63,513 bases of DNA from positions 2,114 through 65,626 of the forward strand of contig JAOZVS010000102.1 in the NCBI GenBank assembly GCA_025869435.1, given 5' to 3'. Every line of letters begins with the position of its first letter. The first letter of the stretch is position 1. This document shows, one piece after another, positions 27,792-35,863 of this stretch. The notes under the pieces were generated by a model. It did no database searches, was not told the origin of the DNA, and saw nothing but the letters and a program-made list of their open reading frames with translations. The translations under genes were made by a program, and so were the position numbers. The DNA comes from Zavarzinia sp. GTDB taxonomy: Bacteria > Pseudomonadota > Alphaproteobacteria > Zavarziniales > Zavarziniaceae.

Positions 27792-28766
27792 ATGGCCCGG
27801 AGCAAGGTTTTCATCGGCGAGTCCACGGACGGTCGGGGCTTGTGGCGCCGGCCCTGGGTCTGGCGATCGCTTGTCGCGATCTGCGCCGCCATCATCCTGC
27901 TCTACTATCCGATCGGCATGATCGTCGCGAACAAGGTCGACGACGATCCGTCCTTCGCGGTTGCAACATCTGCCGTCCCGCAGGGCGGCAGCGCCGCGGT
28001 CGCGGTCGCGGCGGCCCTGGTCGACCGCGAGGTGAACCGCAACGGCTGGGTCGCCAATGATCCCTTTTTCCTGCCCTCGGGCGTGCTCGACAACATGCCG
28101 AATTTCCAGCAGGGCATCGTCGACGCCGTCTCGACCTTCGCCATCGAACTGCGCGACCAGCTCGGTCGCGTGCGGGGCTCGGGTGCGGTCGACAAGGACC
28201 TGCTCGAGGCCTTGAGCACGCTGCAGTATTCGGGCACGAAATGGGTCTTCGACCTGTCGACCTCGATCCTGCCGACCGCGACCTCCGAGGCGCAGTACCG
28301 CAAGGGTATCAAGGCGCTGGAAGCCTATAACGCGAATGTCGGCGCCGGCACCGCCGTCTTCGACCGCCGGGCCGACAATCTGCAGGCTGTGATCACCCGC
28401 ATCGCCCTCGATGTCGGCTCGCTGTCCGCCGCGCTCGACAAGCAGATCCGCGAGAACGGGGGCAGCCTGCTCGACTTCACCTGCGACGATCTGTTCTACC
28501 GGGTCAAGGGCACGGCCTATGCCTACCACATGATCCTGAAGGGTCTGCGCGCGGACTTCGGCCCCCTCATCGAGGAGCGTCGCCTCGGTCCCCTGTGGGA
28601 TTCCGCCGTCGACGGTTTCGCCGAGGTCGCCTCGCTCTCGCCGATGATCGTCTGGAACGGCACCATCGACGGCCAGCTGATGCCGAACCATCTGGTCGGC
28701 GAGGGCTTCTTCCTGCTGCGCGCCCGCAGCCAGCTCTACGAGATCGCCGACATTCTGCTGAAGTAA
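27792..28766 (+). CDS. DUF2333 family membrane-anchored protein
   Basis: A 324-residue protein with a short cytosolic start, one hydrophobic segment at about residues 25-46 (SLVAICAAIILLYYPIGMIVA) and a long, mostly helical periplasmic part. This pattern and the motifs NRNGWVANDPFFLPSGVLDNMPNFQQGI and LSPMIVWNGTIDGQLMPNHLVGEGFFLLRARSQLYEI fit DUF2333, a family of unknown function found in proteobacteria. AGGAG precedes the start. It is divergent from the HigA-like gene and followed by a universal stress protein gene 64 bases later. Confidence 0.82.
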   Translation: MARSKVFIGESTDGRGLWRRPWVWRSLVAICAAIILLYYPIGMIVANKVDDDPSFAVATSAVPQGGSAAVAVAAALVDREVNRNGWVANDPFFLPSGVLDNMPNFQQGIVDAVSTFAIELRDQLGRVRGSGAVDKDLLEALSTLQYSGTKWVFDLSTSILPTATSEAQYRKGIKALEAYNANVGAGTAVFDRRADNLQAVITRIALDVGSLSAALDKQIRENGGSLLDFTCDDLFYRVKGTAYAYHMILKGLRADFGPLIEERRLGPLWDSAVDGFAEVASLSPMIVWNGTIDGQLMPNHLVGEGFFLLRARSQLYEIADILLK

Positions 28767-28830
28767 GCGACCTCGACAAACAGGGGCGGGCGATGGCACC
28801 ATCACCCGTCTCCAACAGGCCCGGCCCGAG

Positions 28831-29319
28831 ATGAGCGAAATCACGCCTCGCCCCGATGTGATGCGGAAATTCCTGGTCGTCGTCGACGATACGCCGGAAT
28901 GCCGCCTGGCGCTGCGCTACGCGGCACGGCGCGCGCTGAAGACCAAGGGCATCGTTGCCCTGCTCTATGTCATCGAGCCGTCGGACGGGCCGCAGTGGCT
29001 GGGGATCCAGAACATCATGCGCGACGAGGCTTTCGACGAGGCGGAATCGATCCTGCACGACCTCGCCGAGGATGTTCAGCGCATCGCCAGCCTGACGCCC
29101 GAACTGATCATCCGCGAGGGCATCCGGCGCGAGCAACTGCTGAAGCTGATCGAGGAGGATCCGTCGATCCGCATTCTCGTCCTTGGCGCCGGCGCCGGCG
29201 GCGAGGGGCCGGGGCCGCTGGTCTCCGCCCTCGCCGGGCAGATGTCCGGCAGCCTGCGGGTGCCGATCACCCTTGTCCCCGGCCAGCTGACCCCGGACGA
29301 GGTCGACGATCTCGCCTGA
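28831..29319 (+). CDS. Universal stress protein (UspA family)
   Basis: A 162-residue single-domain Usp protein. It opens with the typical strand MRKFLVVVDDTPECRLALRYAARRA and ends with a GxxGxxxGxxxGPLVSALAGQMSGSLRVPITLVP-like ATP-binding loop (here GAGAGGEGPGPLVS). Usp proteins bind ATP or act as stress chaperones. Its place between trpS and nfu is the usual position in the related backbone, here interrupted by about 17 kb of other genes. It is convergent with the cyclase gene with six bases between stops. Confidence 0.88.
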   Translation: MSEITPRPDVMRKFLVVVDDTPECRLALRYAARRALKTKGIVALLYVIEPSDGPQWLGIQNIMRDEAFDEAESILHDLAEDVQRIASLTPELIIREGIRREQLLKLIEEDPSIRILVLGAGAGGEGPGPLVSALAGQMSGSLRVPITLVPGQLTPDEVDDLA

Positions 29320-29325
29320 GGCGCG

Positions 29326-30627
29326 TCAGTCCTCGTCGGTCGTGTAGATTTCGGTCGGCTCGCGCCGGCCGCGCAGCACATGCAGGCCGACCGAGCGCAG
29401 GGCATCGGTCATGTCGAGTTCGGCGGCGAAGGTGCTGGTCGCCAGCAGCTTGCGGTCCAGCACCTTGCACAGCGCCTCGACCCGGGCGACCTCATTCACG
29501 GCGGGACCGATGACGGTGAAATCCAGCCGCTCGGTCGAGCCGATATTGCCATAGACGACATCGCCATAATTGAGCGCGAAACCGACCTTCAGCCCCGAGG
29601 GGCCGAGGGCGGGCGGCAGGTCCTCGATCGCGTCGATCGCCGTCAGGGCCTCGCAGGCGGCGGCCAGCGCCCGGCGGCAGGCGTCGCGCCCGGCGGTGCC
29701 GGTGCCCGTGCCCTCGTCGGCCGGGAAGATGGCCAGGCAACCGTCGCCCATGAATTTCAGCACCTCGCCGCCGTGCCGGTGAATGGCAAGGGTGACCGCG
29801 TCGAGATAGGCGTCGAGCAGCGCGATGACCTCGCTGGCGCTGGCCCGGTCGGACAGACGGGTGAAACCCCGCATGTCGCAGGACAGGATGGCGGCGCGGA
29901 TGGTCTCACCGTCGCCCCGGCGCACGGCGCCCGTCGCCACCCGGCGGGCGGCGTCCCGGCCGAGGTAGAGCGACAGCAGCGTGTCCGAGAGCTGGCGCTG
30001 CATCGCCGTCTCGAAACGCAGGGAGAGAATGGGCACCAGATCGTCGAGGCGGGCGATTTCCTCGTCGGCGAAACCGCCGCGCCGGTCGGTGGCGAAGGCG
30101 ACGAAGGAGCGCCGCACGGCGGCGAAGTCGAGCGGCCGGATCAGGTAATCGGTGACCCCGACCGCGCGCAGGTCGGCCAGCACGGGAAAGTCATCGGCCG
30201 CCGGCGGGCCTTCGAGGCGACGGCGGAAGCCGGGCGCGCCCAGATGGATGAGGCGCACCGGGCTTGCCCGGTAGAATTCCGACTGCTCGATCTCGAAACC
30301 ACGGGCAAGATCGGTCATGCCGTCGTCGCGGTCCCACATCAGGGTGCGGGCGAAGACCTGGGGATGCATGGCGAGCAGGCCCGAGGTCACCCGGCGCAGC
30401 GGCAGGCCCTCGGCCAGCAGACGCTGCCCCACCGCGCCGACGAGGCCGGGCGGATCCAGCCTCGCCGCCGCCGGGGACAGGAGAAAGGACGCCACCCCGT
30501 CACCGCGCAGGCGGCGCGGGGCGCCGAGCGGCGCCAGCGGCCGCCGGTCGCGGATTTCGGCGGCGATGGCCAGGGTCTCGTCCCAGATCTGGTCGGGAGG
30601 CAAGTCGGCGAGATCGGACTTCGACAT
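29326..30627 (-). CDS. Class III adenylate/guanylate cyclase
   Basis: A 433-residue cytosolic cyclase. The N-terminal half has no recognisable domain but resembles the sensor part found in rhizobial multi-copy cyclases. The C-terminal catalytic domain shows the first metal aspartate in ILSCDMRGFTRLSD, the second in LKFMGDGCLAIFP, and the transition-state Asn/Arg region IGPAVNEVARVEALC. Both metal Asp are kept, so it should be active. The nucleotide made, cAMP or cGMP, cannot be told from the sequence with certainty. It is divergent from nfu. Confidence 0.87.
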   Translation of the reverse strand: MSKSDLADLPPDQIWDETLAIAAEIRDRRPLAPLGAPRRLRGDGVASFLLSPAAARLDPPGLVGAVGQRLLAEGLPLRRVTSGLLAMHPQVFARTLMWDRDDGMTDLARGFEIEQSEFYRASPVRLIHLGAPGFRRRLEGPPAADDFPVLADLRAVGVTDYLIRPLDFAAVRRSFVAFATDRRGGFADEEIARLDDLVPILSLRFETAMQRQLSDTLLSLYLGRDAARRVATGAVRRGDGETIRAAILSCDMRGFTRLSDRASASEVIALLDAYLDAVTLAIHRHGGEVLKFMGDGCLAIFPADEGTGTGTAGRDACRRALAAACEALTAIDAIEDLPPALGPSGLKVGFALNYGDVVYGNIGSTERLDFTVIGPAVNEVARVEALCKVLDRKLLATSTFAAELDMTDALRSVGLHVLRGRREPTEIYTTDED

Positions 30628-30693
30628 GGCTGCGTTGCGCGAGTTTGTGATTTCTTGATCTTAAGCGAGGCTTCGGCCATGTAGAGTTAAATA

Positions 30694-30723
30694 TTGACCG
30701 GATCTTGTCCGCCTTGACCGGAT
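30694..30723. promoter_or_regulatory. Direct repeat TTGACCGGAT upstream of nfu
   Basis: TTGACCGGAT occurs at 30694-30703 and again at 30714-30723, exactly 20 bases (two helical turns) apart, with the last copy 17 bases before the nfu start and TATAGA overlapping it. The repeats contain TTGACC, a good sigma-70 -35 element, so promoter and operator functions may overlap. An iron-sulphur or iron regulator site is possible but not shown. Confidence 0.4.
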
Positions 30724-30740
30724 ATAGAGAGGACCATGCC

Positions 30741-31292
30741 ATGTTCATCCAGACTGAAGCGACCCCCAATCCCGCCACGCTGAAATTCCTGCCCGGCCGC
30801 GACGTGATGACGGCGGGCACGGTGAACTTCCCGACCAGCACCGCGGCGGAACGCTCGCCGCTCGCCCGGCGCCTGTTCGCCCTCGGCGGCGTGACCGGCA
30901 TTTTCTTCGGCTCGGACTTCATCACCGTCTCCAAGGCCGGTGAAACGCCGTGGGACGAGCTGAAGCCGGCGGTACTCGGCGCCATCGTCGAGCATTACGC
31001 CAGCGGCGAGCCGATCCTGGCCGAGGCCGAGACGGCCGCGCCCGTGGCGACGACCGGCCCGGATTCCGAGATCGTCGAGCAGATCAAGGAGTTGCTGGAG
31101 ACGCGGGTGCGCCCGGCGGTCGCCCAGGACGGCGGTGACATCACTTTTCATGATTTCGAGGACGGCGTCGTCTATCTCCACATGCAGGGCTCCTGCGCGG
31201 GCTGTCCCAGCTCGACCGCGACCCTGAAGTCGGGCATCGAGAACATGCTGCGCCACTACATCCCTGAAGTGACGGAAGTCCGCGCCGTCTGA
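30741..31292 (+). CDS. NifU-like iron-sulphur scaffold/carrier (NfuA type)
   Basis: Carries and delivers Fe-S clusters to apoproteins. The 183-residue protein has the N-terminal Nfu domain ([19 protein letters not shown]) and a C-terminal NifU domain ([21 protein letters not shown] then SCAGCPSS) with the cluster-binding CxxC. The start at 30741 follows AGAGAGGA. The next gene, a nitroreductase, follows after 49 bases. The order usp-nfu-tsaB-rimI is part of the conserved backbone. Confidence 0.94.
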   Translation: MFIQTEATPNPATLKFLPGRDVMTAGTVNFPTSTAAERSPLARRLFALGGVTGIFFGSDFITVSKAGETPWDELKPAVLGAIVEHYASGEPILAEAETAAPVATTGPDSEIVEQIKELLETRVRPAVAQDGGDITFHDFEDGVVYLHMQGSCAGCPSSTATLKSGIENMLRHYIPEVTEVRAV

Positions 31293-31341
31293 GACATTGG
31301 ATTTCGGGCCAGGACAATCCCTCGAAAGACAGAGGTTTATC

Positions 31342-31932
31342 ATGAGTGTTGCTTTGAACGACGCGAGCCTCGACCAGCTGTTCCGGTCGGCCCGTACCCA
31401 TAATGCCTGGACCGACAGGAAGATCGACGAAGCGACCCTGCGCGCGCTCTACGACCTCGTGAAATGGGGTCCGACCAGCGCCAATGCCTCGCCCGCGCGC
31501 TTCGTCTTCGTGACGACGCCCGAAGGCAAGGAGCGGCTGAGGCCCGCGCTTTCGGCCGGCAACCTGGACAAGACCATGTCCGCCCCGGTTGCCGTCATCG
31601 TCGCCCACGACCTCGATTTCGCGCAGAAGCTGCCGGTGCTGTTCCCCCATGCGCCGGGCGCCAAGGACTGGTTCGCCGCCCCCGCGGTGGAACAGGCCAC
31701 CGCCTTCCGCAACGGCACGCTGCAGGGTGCCTATCTGATCCTGGCCGCCCGCGCCCTTGGCCTCGATGCCGGGCCGATGTCGGGCTTCGACAATGCCAAG
31801 GTCGACGAAGCCTTCTTCGCCGGCACGCGCATCAAGTCGAATTTCCTCGTCAACCTCGGCTATGGCGATCCCGCCGGCCTGTTCCCGCGCAGCCCGCGCC
31901 TCGCGTTCGAGGAGGCTGTCACCATCGCCTGA
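31342..31932 (+). CDS. Nitroreductase family protein (RutE/HadB-like malonic semialdehyde reductase)
   Basis: A 196-residue FMN-dependent nitroreductase of the same length as E. coli RutE. Family sequences [49 protein letters not shown] and [21 protein letters not shown] are clear. RutE reduces malonic semialdehyde to 3-hydroxypropionate in uracil breakdown; there are no other rut genes here, so the role is probably a general aldehyde or quinone reduction. The start at 31342 follows AGAGG. Confidence 0.85.
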   Translation: MSVALNDASLDQLFRSARTHNAWTDRKIDEATLRALYDLVKWGPTSANASPARFVFVTTPEGKERLRPALSAGNLDKTMSAPVAVIVAHDLDFAQKLPVLFPHAPGAKDWFAAPAVEQATAFRNGTLQGAYLILAARALGLDAGPMSGFDNAKVDEAFFAGTRIKSNFLVNLGYGDPAGLFPRSPRLAFEEAVTIA

Positions 31933-31960
31933 AGGCGGGGGTGAAGCACGAAACAACACC

Positions 31961-32617
31961 ATGATCGTCCTTGCCTTCGATTGCGCGACCGGCCCGACAT
32001 CGGTCGCCCTGTGGCGGGACGGCACGCTGGCCGGGCGGGCGGACGATGCCCGCCCCCAGGGCCAGGCCGAAAGCCTGGTGCCCCTGATCGGGGCGGTGCT
32101 ACAGCAAGCCGGCATCGCCCCCGTCGCCGTCGACCGTATCGCCATCACCCTTGGCCCCGGCTCCTTCACCGGCGTGCGCATCGCCGTGGCCGCGGCGCGC
32201 GGCCTCGCGCTGGCGATCAACCGGCCGGTGTTCGGGCTGTCCAGCCTCGAAGTGATGGCCGCCGCCCTGCCGCCCGCCGCCCTGCCGACCATGATCGCGG
32301 TCGACGCCCGGCGCGGCGAGGTCTATGGCCAGTGTTTCGCCCCGGACGGCAAGGCCATGGGCCAACCGCTGGCCCTGGCGCTGGAGACGATCGCCGAACA
32401 TGTGCCGGCGGGCCCCTTCCGCCTGGCCGGCAGCGGCGCCGCCCTTGTCGACGCGCGGCTGGGACGGCCGGACGTCGTGCTGATACCCGGACTTGTCGCC
32501 CCGGACGCCGCCGTGCTGGCGGCCCGGGTCGCCGGCATGAATGCCGTCTTCGGCACGCCGACGCCCGAGCCGATCTATCTGCGCGCCCCCGACGCCAAGC
32601 TGCCGGCCAGCGCCTGA
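31961..32617 (+). CDS. tsaB: tRNA threonylcarbamoyladenosine biosynthesis protein TsaB
   Basis: TsaB is the catalytically inactive partner of TsaD in making t6A37 in tRNAs. The 218-residue protein shows the ASKHA N-terminus (MIVLAFDCATGPTSVALW), the GPGSFTGVRIAVAAARGLA motif and the VDARRGEVYGQCF region, all diagnostic. The start at 31961 sits 28 bases after the nitroreductase stop. rimI follows after three bases, the classic tsaB-rimI pair. Confidence 0.94.
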   Translation: MIVLAFDCATGPTSVALWRDGTLAGRADDARPQGQAESLVPLIGAVLQQAGIAPVAVDRIAITLGPGSFTGVRIAVAAARGLALAINRPVFGLSSLEVMAAALPPAALPTMIAVDARRGEVYGQCFAPDGKAMGQPLALALETIAEHVPAGPFRLAGSGAALVDARLGRPDVVLIPGLVAPDAAVLAARVAGMNAVFGTPTPEPIYLRAPDAKLPASA

Positions 32618-32620
32618 ACC

Positions 32621-33073
32621 ATGGCGACGCCCGGCGACGCGACGCGCCCCGCGGCCGAAGGCGATCTGCCCGATCTCGCCGCGCTGCATCTCGCGGCCTT
32701 CCCCCATGCGCCCTGGGATACCGAAACCCTCCGCCCGCTGGCCTTCGGCGCCGGCGCCATCACCCTGATCGCGCCCGGCGGCTTCATCCTGCTGCGCGTC
32801 GCCGCCGATGAAGCCGAGATCATCACCCTGGCGGTCGCCCCCGCCGACCGGCGCCGGGGCCTTGGCCAGCGCCTGCTGACCGCCGGACTGGCGCGGGCGG
32901 TGGCGGCCGGCGCGGCTGTCGCCTTTCTCGAGGTCGCGATCGACAATCTTGCCGCGATTTCGCTGTACCGCTCGGCCGGGTTCGTCAATGCGGGCCGGCG
33001 ACGCAACTATTACACGCGGCCGTCCGGCGCCCCCGTGGATGCATTGGTGCTGACACGCGACCTCTCGGCCTGA
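32621..33073 (+). CDS. rimI: Ribosomal protein S18-alanine N-acetyltransferase RimI
   Basis: A 150-residue GNAT acetyltransferase. The acetyl-CoA site is in LAVAPADRRRGLGQRLLTAGL, followed by VAFLEVAIDNLAAISLYRSAGFVNAGRRRNYY, the RimI hallmark. RimI acetylates the N-terminus of ribosomal protein S18. Translation is probably coupled to tsaB, three bases upstream. A 404-base intergenic region follows. Confidence 0.9.
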   Translation: MATPGDATRPAAEGDLPDLAALHLAAFPHAPWDTETLRPLAFGAGAITLIAPGGFILLRVAADEAEIITLAVAPADRRRGLGQRLLTAGLARAVAAGAAVAFLEVAIDNLAAISLYRSAGFVNAGRRRNYYTRPSGAPVDALVLTRDLSA

Positions 33074-33477
33074 CCGGTTTTATCACCAACAATCCACCCA
33101 TTTCGAACAGTGGGTGCAATTCGATGATTTCGACCGGGCGAGTGCCAGTCGATCACCTCGCCATCGGGATGTTTTGCTAGCGATCACTTTGTGATTTTGA
33201 AGATCAATGTAAACATCAATTGATTTCCCCGAACGGGCACCTTATAGATCAAAATCAGTCGGCATGAAGATAAACTGCCGCTTGTCGTTGCTGCCGTTTC
33301 GATGGATTTTCCGAGGCCCCTTCAAGGTCTCGTGCAGACGAAATCGGGACAGATGGAGCGGGGGGCAATCCGGAAGTCAACGGCGAGGGCGCAGTCGATA
33401 CTTCGGGCGACGGGTCGATACATTCGCCGGGGCGCAGGCTTCGGCACAACACGCGTTGCGCGTGGAAAGGGCACCTG
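33074..33477. other. 404-base AT-rich leader and promoter region of mucR
   Basis: No gene is seen here. The part from about 33180 to 33260 is clearly richer in A and T than its surroundings. It holds the palindromes ATCAC-TTT-GTGAT (33183-33195) and ATCAATTGAT (33215-33224). A good sigma-70 promoter lies at 33220-33248, TTGATT, 17 bases, TATAGA, with the second palindrome overlapping the -35 box. That leaves an untranslated leader of about 220 bases before mucR, which is long. MucR/Ros proteins bind AT-rich sites and often repress their own genes. Confidence 0.6.
33220..33248 (+). promoter_or_regulatory. Candidate sigma-70 promoter of mucR
   Basis: TTGATT (33220-33225), a 17-base spacer, and TATAGA (33243-33248). 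The -35 box overlaps the palindrome ATCAATTGAT, which would suit repression by MucR itself or by another factor. Confidence 0.55.
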
Positions 33478-33906
33478 ATGAGCGAAGAAAAGGCAGTGCA
33501 CAGCGAGCTTCTGTCCCTGACGGCAGATATCGTCGCCTCCCATGTTTCCAATAACTCGGTTCCGCTCTCCGAGCTGCCCCAGTTGATTCAGCAGGTCTAC
33601 GCGACGCTGGCCGGCATCGGCACGCCGAAGGAAGAGCCGGCACCGGCCCGGCCGCAGCCGGCCGTGGCGATCAAGAAGTCGGTGACGCCGGAATATCTGA
33701 TCTGCCTCGAAGACGGCAAGAAGCTGAAGATGCTGAAGCGGCACCTGATGACCGCCTATGGCATGACCCCGGACGAATATCGCGCCCGTTGGGAACTGCC
33801 GCCGGATTATCCGATGGTCGCCCCCAATTACGCCGAACAGCGCCGCGACCTCGCGAAGAAGATCGGCCTCGGCACCTCGCGCCGCAAGCGCACCCGCCGC
33901 GCCTGA
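33478..33906 (+). CDS. MucR/Ros family transcriptional regulator
   Basis: A 142-residue zinc-finger regulator typical of alphaproteobacteria, controlling surface polysaccharides, motility and virulence or symbiosis genes in relatives. The N-terminal helix region (LTADIVASHVSNNSVPLSELPQLIQ) mediates oligomerisation. The prokaryotic zinc finger has Cys, Asp and two His ligands in YLICLEDGKKLKMLKRHL and the following HL-MTAYGMTPDEYRARW helix; the Asp in place of the second Cys is normal for MucR. The tail is basic (SRRKRTRR). The start at 33478 follows AAAGGG. Confidence 0.93.
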   Translation: MSEEKAVHSELLSLTADIVASHVSNNSVPLSELPQLIQQVYATLAGIGTPKEEPAPARPQPAVAIKKSVTPEYLICLEDGKKLKMLKRHLMTAYGMTPDEYRARWELPPDYPMVAPNYAEQRRDLAKKIGLGTSRRKRTRRA

Positions 33907-33924
33907 GGGCTGACGGGCAAGATC

Positions 33925-33952
33925 AGGGCGGCCGCGCGGCCGCCCTTTTTTT
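33925..33952 (+). terminator. Rho-independent terminator after mucR
   Basis: A 22-base perfect palindrome (arms AGGGCGGCCGC and GCGGCCGCCCT, 33925-33946) is followed at once by a seven-T run (33946-33952). It is the best terminator in the window and sits 19 bases after the mucR stop. Confidence 0.85.
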
Positions 33953-33971
33953 GTCCGCGTGCTGGGCGGCG

Positions 33972-35144
33972 TCAGCCGCCAGCGCTGTCCGCGCCCTCGA
34001 AGAAGCGCAGGTTCTCGGCCCGGATCCTCGCCGCCGGCTCGTCGTAGAGAAAAGGCAGGAAGGCGAGGCGGCGCCCCCGGGTCACCGGCCGCACGCTGTG
34101 CAGCAGGGAGCAGGAAAAGACGACGGCGCCGCCCGGTGGCGGCACCAGGCCTTCGGGGCTGAATTCCGGGAAGAAGACATCTCCGCCCTCGAAATCGTCA
34201 TTCAGATTGATCGAGACCGCGAAGCGGCGATGGGCCGTGCCCCTGGTCGTGTTGTCGCGGTGCGGCCTGAAATGGCCCCCGTCCTCGGCCGTGTAGCAAC
34301 CAACCAGATAGCGCTCCATCCGCGTCGCCTCGAACTGATAGGCCTTGCGGATCTGCGGCGCGATCCGGTGGTGGATGCGGCCCCGCGTCTCGGCGATCAG
34401 GGTTTCGTCGGCGATCTCGACATCGCGGCGGCGCTTGTGGCCCGGGTCGGTGACCAGCCGGGTCATGCCGTCGATCTCGCGCATGAAACCGCTCTCCGTG
34501 CCGCCGACCGCATCGTAATGCTGGATGAGCCGTCGGCACAGGTCGGGCTCGAACACCCGGGGCAGCAACAGCACCGGGGCCTGCGTGGGTCGGCCCGCGT
34601 GAAGGGCCGGCGGCGGCAGCCGCGACAGATGATCGAACAATTCCGCCTGTTCGGCGCCGCCGGGCAGCAGGGGAACGACCCTCTCGACCCGCAGCAAGGG
34701 GTCGAGCACCAGCCAGAACCGCCGCCCGGTCACGCGGCCGGCCGGCTGAGGTTCCATGGGCAGGGCACCGTAAGCCCGGCCGACGGCGCCGTCGAAATCC
34801 CAGAAATGCCGAAGTCCCGGCAGGCTTTCCCGGACGCGGGCCTGCCGCTCGTCGTCGGCATCGGATGACACGCCGAAGAAGCAGCAATGCTGATCGTCGA
34901 ACAGGCCGCGATTCCGCTCGACGGCCTGAAGCGCCGCGGCCGAAAGCGGATCGCCGGCCGAAATGAAGAACAGCAGGACGACATGGCGACCAGCCACCGT
35001 GTCGAAGGCATAGGCCGGGTTGCTTGTGCTGCGTTGCCTGAACCAGGGCGCCGGGTCGCCGGGGTTGAGCCGGACATAGCGTATCGGCGCCGGTGCTTCC
35101 TGTCCGGCGGGGGTGGGCGAGGGAAACGGGTCGGAATTCGGCAT
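33972..35144 (-). CDS. 2OG-Fe(II) oxygenase with N-terminal thioredoxin-like domain
   Basis: A two-domain protein of 390 residues from the start at 35144; starts at 35174 or 35189 are also possible. Residues about 25-170 look like a peroxiredoxin/AhpC-type thioredoxin fold, but the place of the peroxidatic cysteine reads SAGDPLS, so this domain should lack peroxidase activity. Residues about 190-390 form a prolyl-4-hydroxylase-like double-stranded beta helix with iron ligands His295, Asp297 (FRPHRDN) and His349 (CSLLHSV), and a probable 2-oxoglutarate-binding Arg shortly after. It may hydroxylate a protein or small molecule. It lies between mucR and fur but on the other strand. Confidence 0.8.
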   Translation of the reverse strand: MPNSDPFPSPTPAGQEAPAPIRYVRLNPGDPAPWFRQRSTSNPAYAFDTVAGRHVVLLFFISAGDPLSAAALQAVERNRGLFDDQHCCFFGVSSDADDERQARVRESLPGLRHFWDFDGAVGRAYGALPMEPQPAGRVTGRRFWLVLDPLLRVERVVPLLPGGAEQAELFDHLSRLPPPALHAGRPTQAPVLLLPRVFEPDLCRRLIQHYDAVGGTESGFMREIDGMTRLVTDPGHKRRRDVEIADETLIAETRGRIHHRIAPQIRKAYQFEATRMERYLVGCYTAEDGGHFRPHRDNTTRGTAHRRFAVSINLNDDFEGGDVFFPEFSPEGLVPPPGGAVVFSCSLLHSVRPVTRGRRLAFLPFLYDEPAARIRAENLRFFEGADSAGG

Positions 35145-35392
35145 GAGGCTGTAGTCTGTCACGGGCAGGATCATGGAGGCGAAGTCCATGATAGCCGGCA
35201 TACCGGGGATCGAAAGCGCCATCCTCGCCCCGCCGCGCGCAAGGCGGGAGGGCTGGCGGGGGATATCGGCTTTTTTTGACTTGTTCCGGGTGACGCCGCT
35301 GGCCCGTCGCGGCATACTGCGGCGAATTGCATGACAGTTCGGGGAATAGGCCCCGCGATACAGCCCCCGGAAGTGGTCCGAGACTAAGCCCG

Positions 35393-35863
35393 ATGTCCGA
35401 TCGAATCGAGAATATCTGCCTCGCCAAGGGAATGCGCATGACGGATCAGCGCCGCGTGATCGCGCGCGTGCTGTCCGAATCGGCCGACCACCCGGATGTC
35501 GAGGAATTGTATCGCCGGGCCATCGCGCTCGATCCCAAGATCTCGATCGCCACCGTCTATCGCACCGTGCGGCTGTTCGAGGAAGCCGGCATTCTCGAGC
35601 GTCACGATTTCCGTGACGGCCGCTCGCGTTACGAGGAAGTGCCCGATTCGCATCACGATCACCTGATCGATCTGGCGACCGGCCGCGTGATCGAGTTCCG
35701 CAACGAGGATATCGAGAAGCTGCAGGAATTCGTCGCCCGCGAGCTGGGCTTCCGCCTCGTCGACCATCGGCTCGAACTCTATGGCATCCCGCTCGACCGG
35801 GCCGACCGCAACGAACTCGACAAAGCGGCGGACATCCTCGCCCGGGCCATGCGCAAGCCATGA
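35393..35863 (+). CDS. Fur family ferric/manganese uptake regulator
   Basis: A 156-residue Fur family repressor. The winged helix spans residues about 1-80 (MRMTDQRRVIARVLSESADHPDVEELYRRA, with IATVYRTVRLFEEAGIL as recognition helix). The metal site is in DSHHDHLIDLATGRVIEF. The CxxC pairs of E. coli Fur are absent, as in many alphaproteobacterial Fur/Mur proteins, so manganese or iron sensing cannot be told apart. The start at 35393 gives the usual length. The next gene overlaps by four bases (ATGA). Confidence 0.88.
   Translation: MSDRIENICLAKGMRMTDQRRVIARVLSESADHPDVEELYRRAIALDPKISIATVYRTVRLFEEAGILERHDFRDGRSRYEEVPDSHHDHLIDLATGRVIEFRNEDIEKLQEFVARELGFRLVDHRLELYGIPLDRADRNELDKAADILARAMRKP

Noticed and set aside
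31342-31932. Part of a uracil (rut) degradation operon
   Set aside because: Only the RutE-like nitroreductase is present; no other rut gene lies nearby, so a general reductase is more likely.
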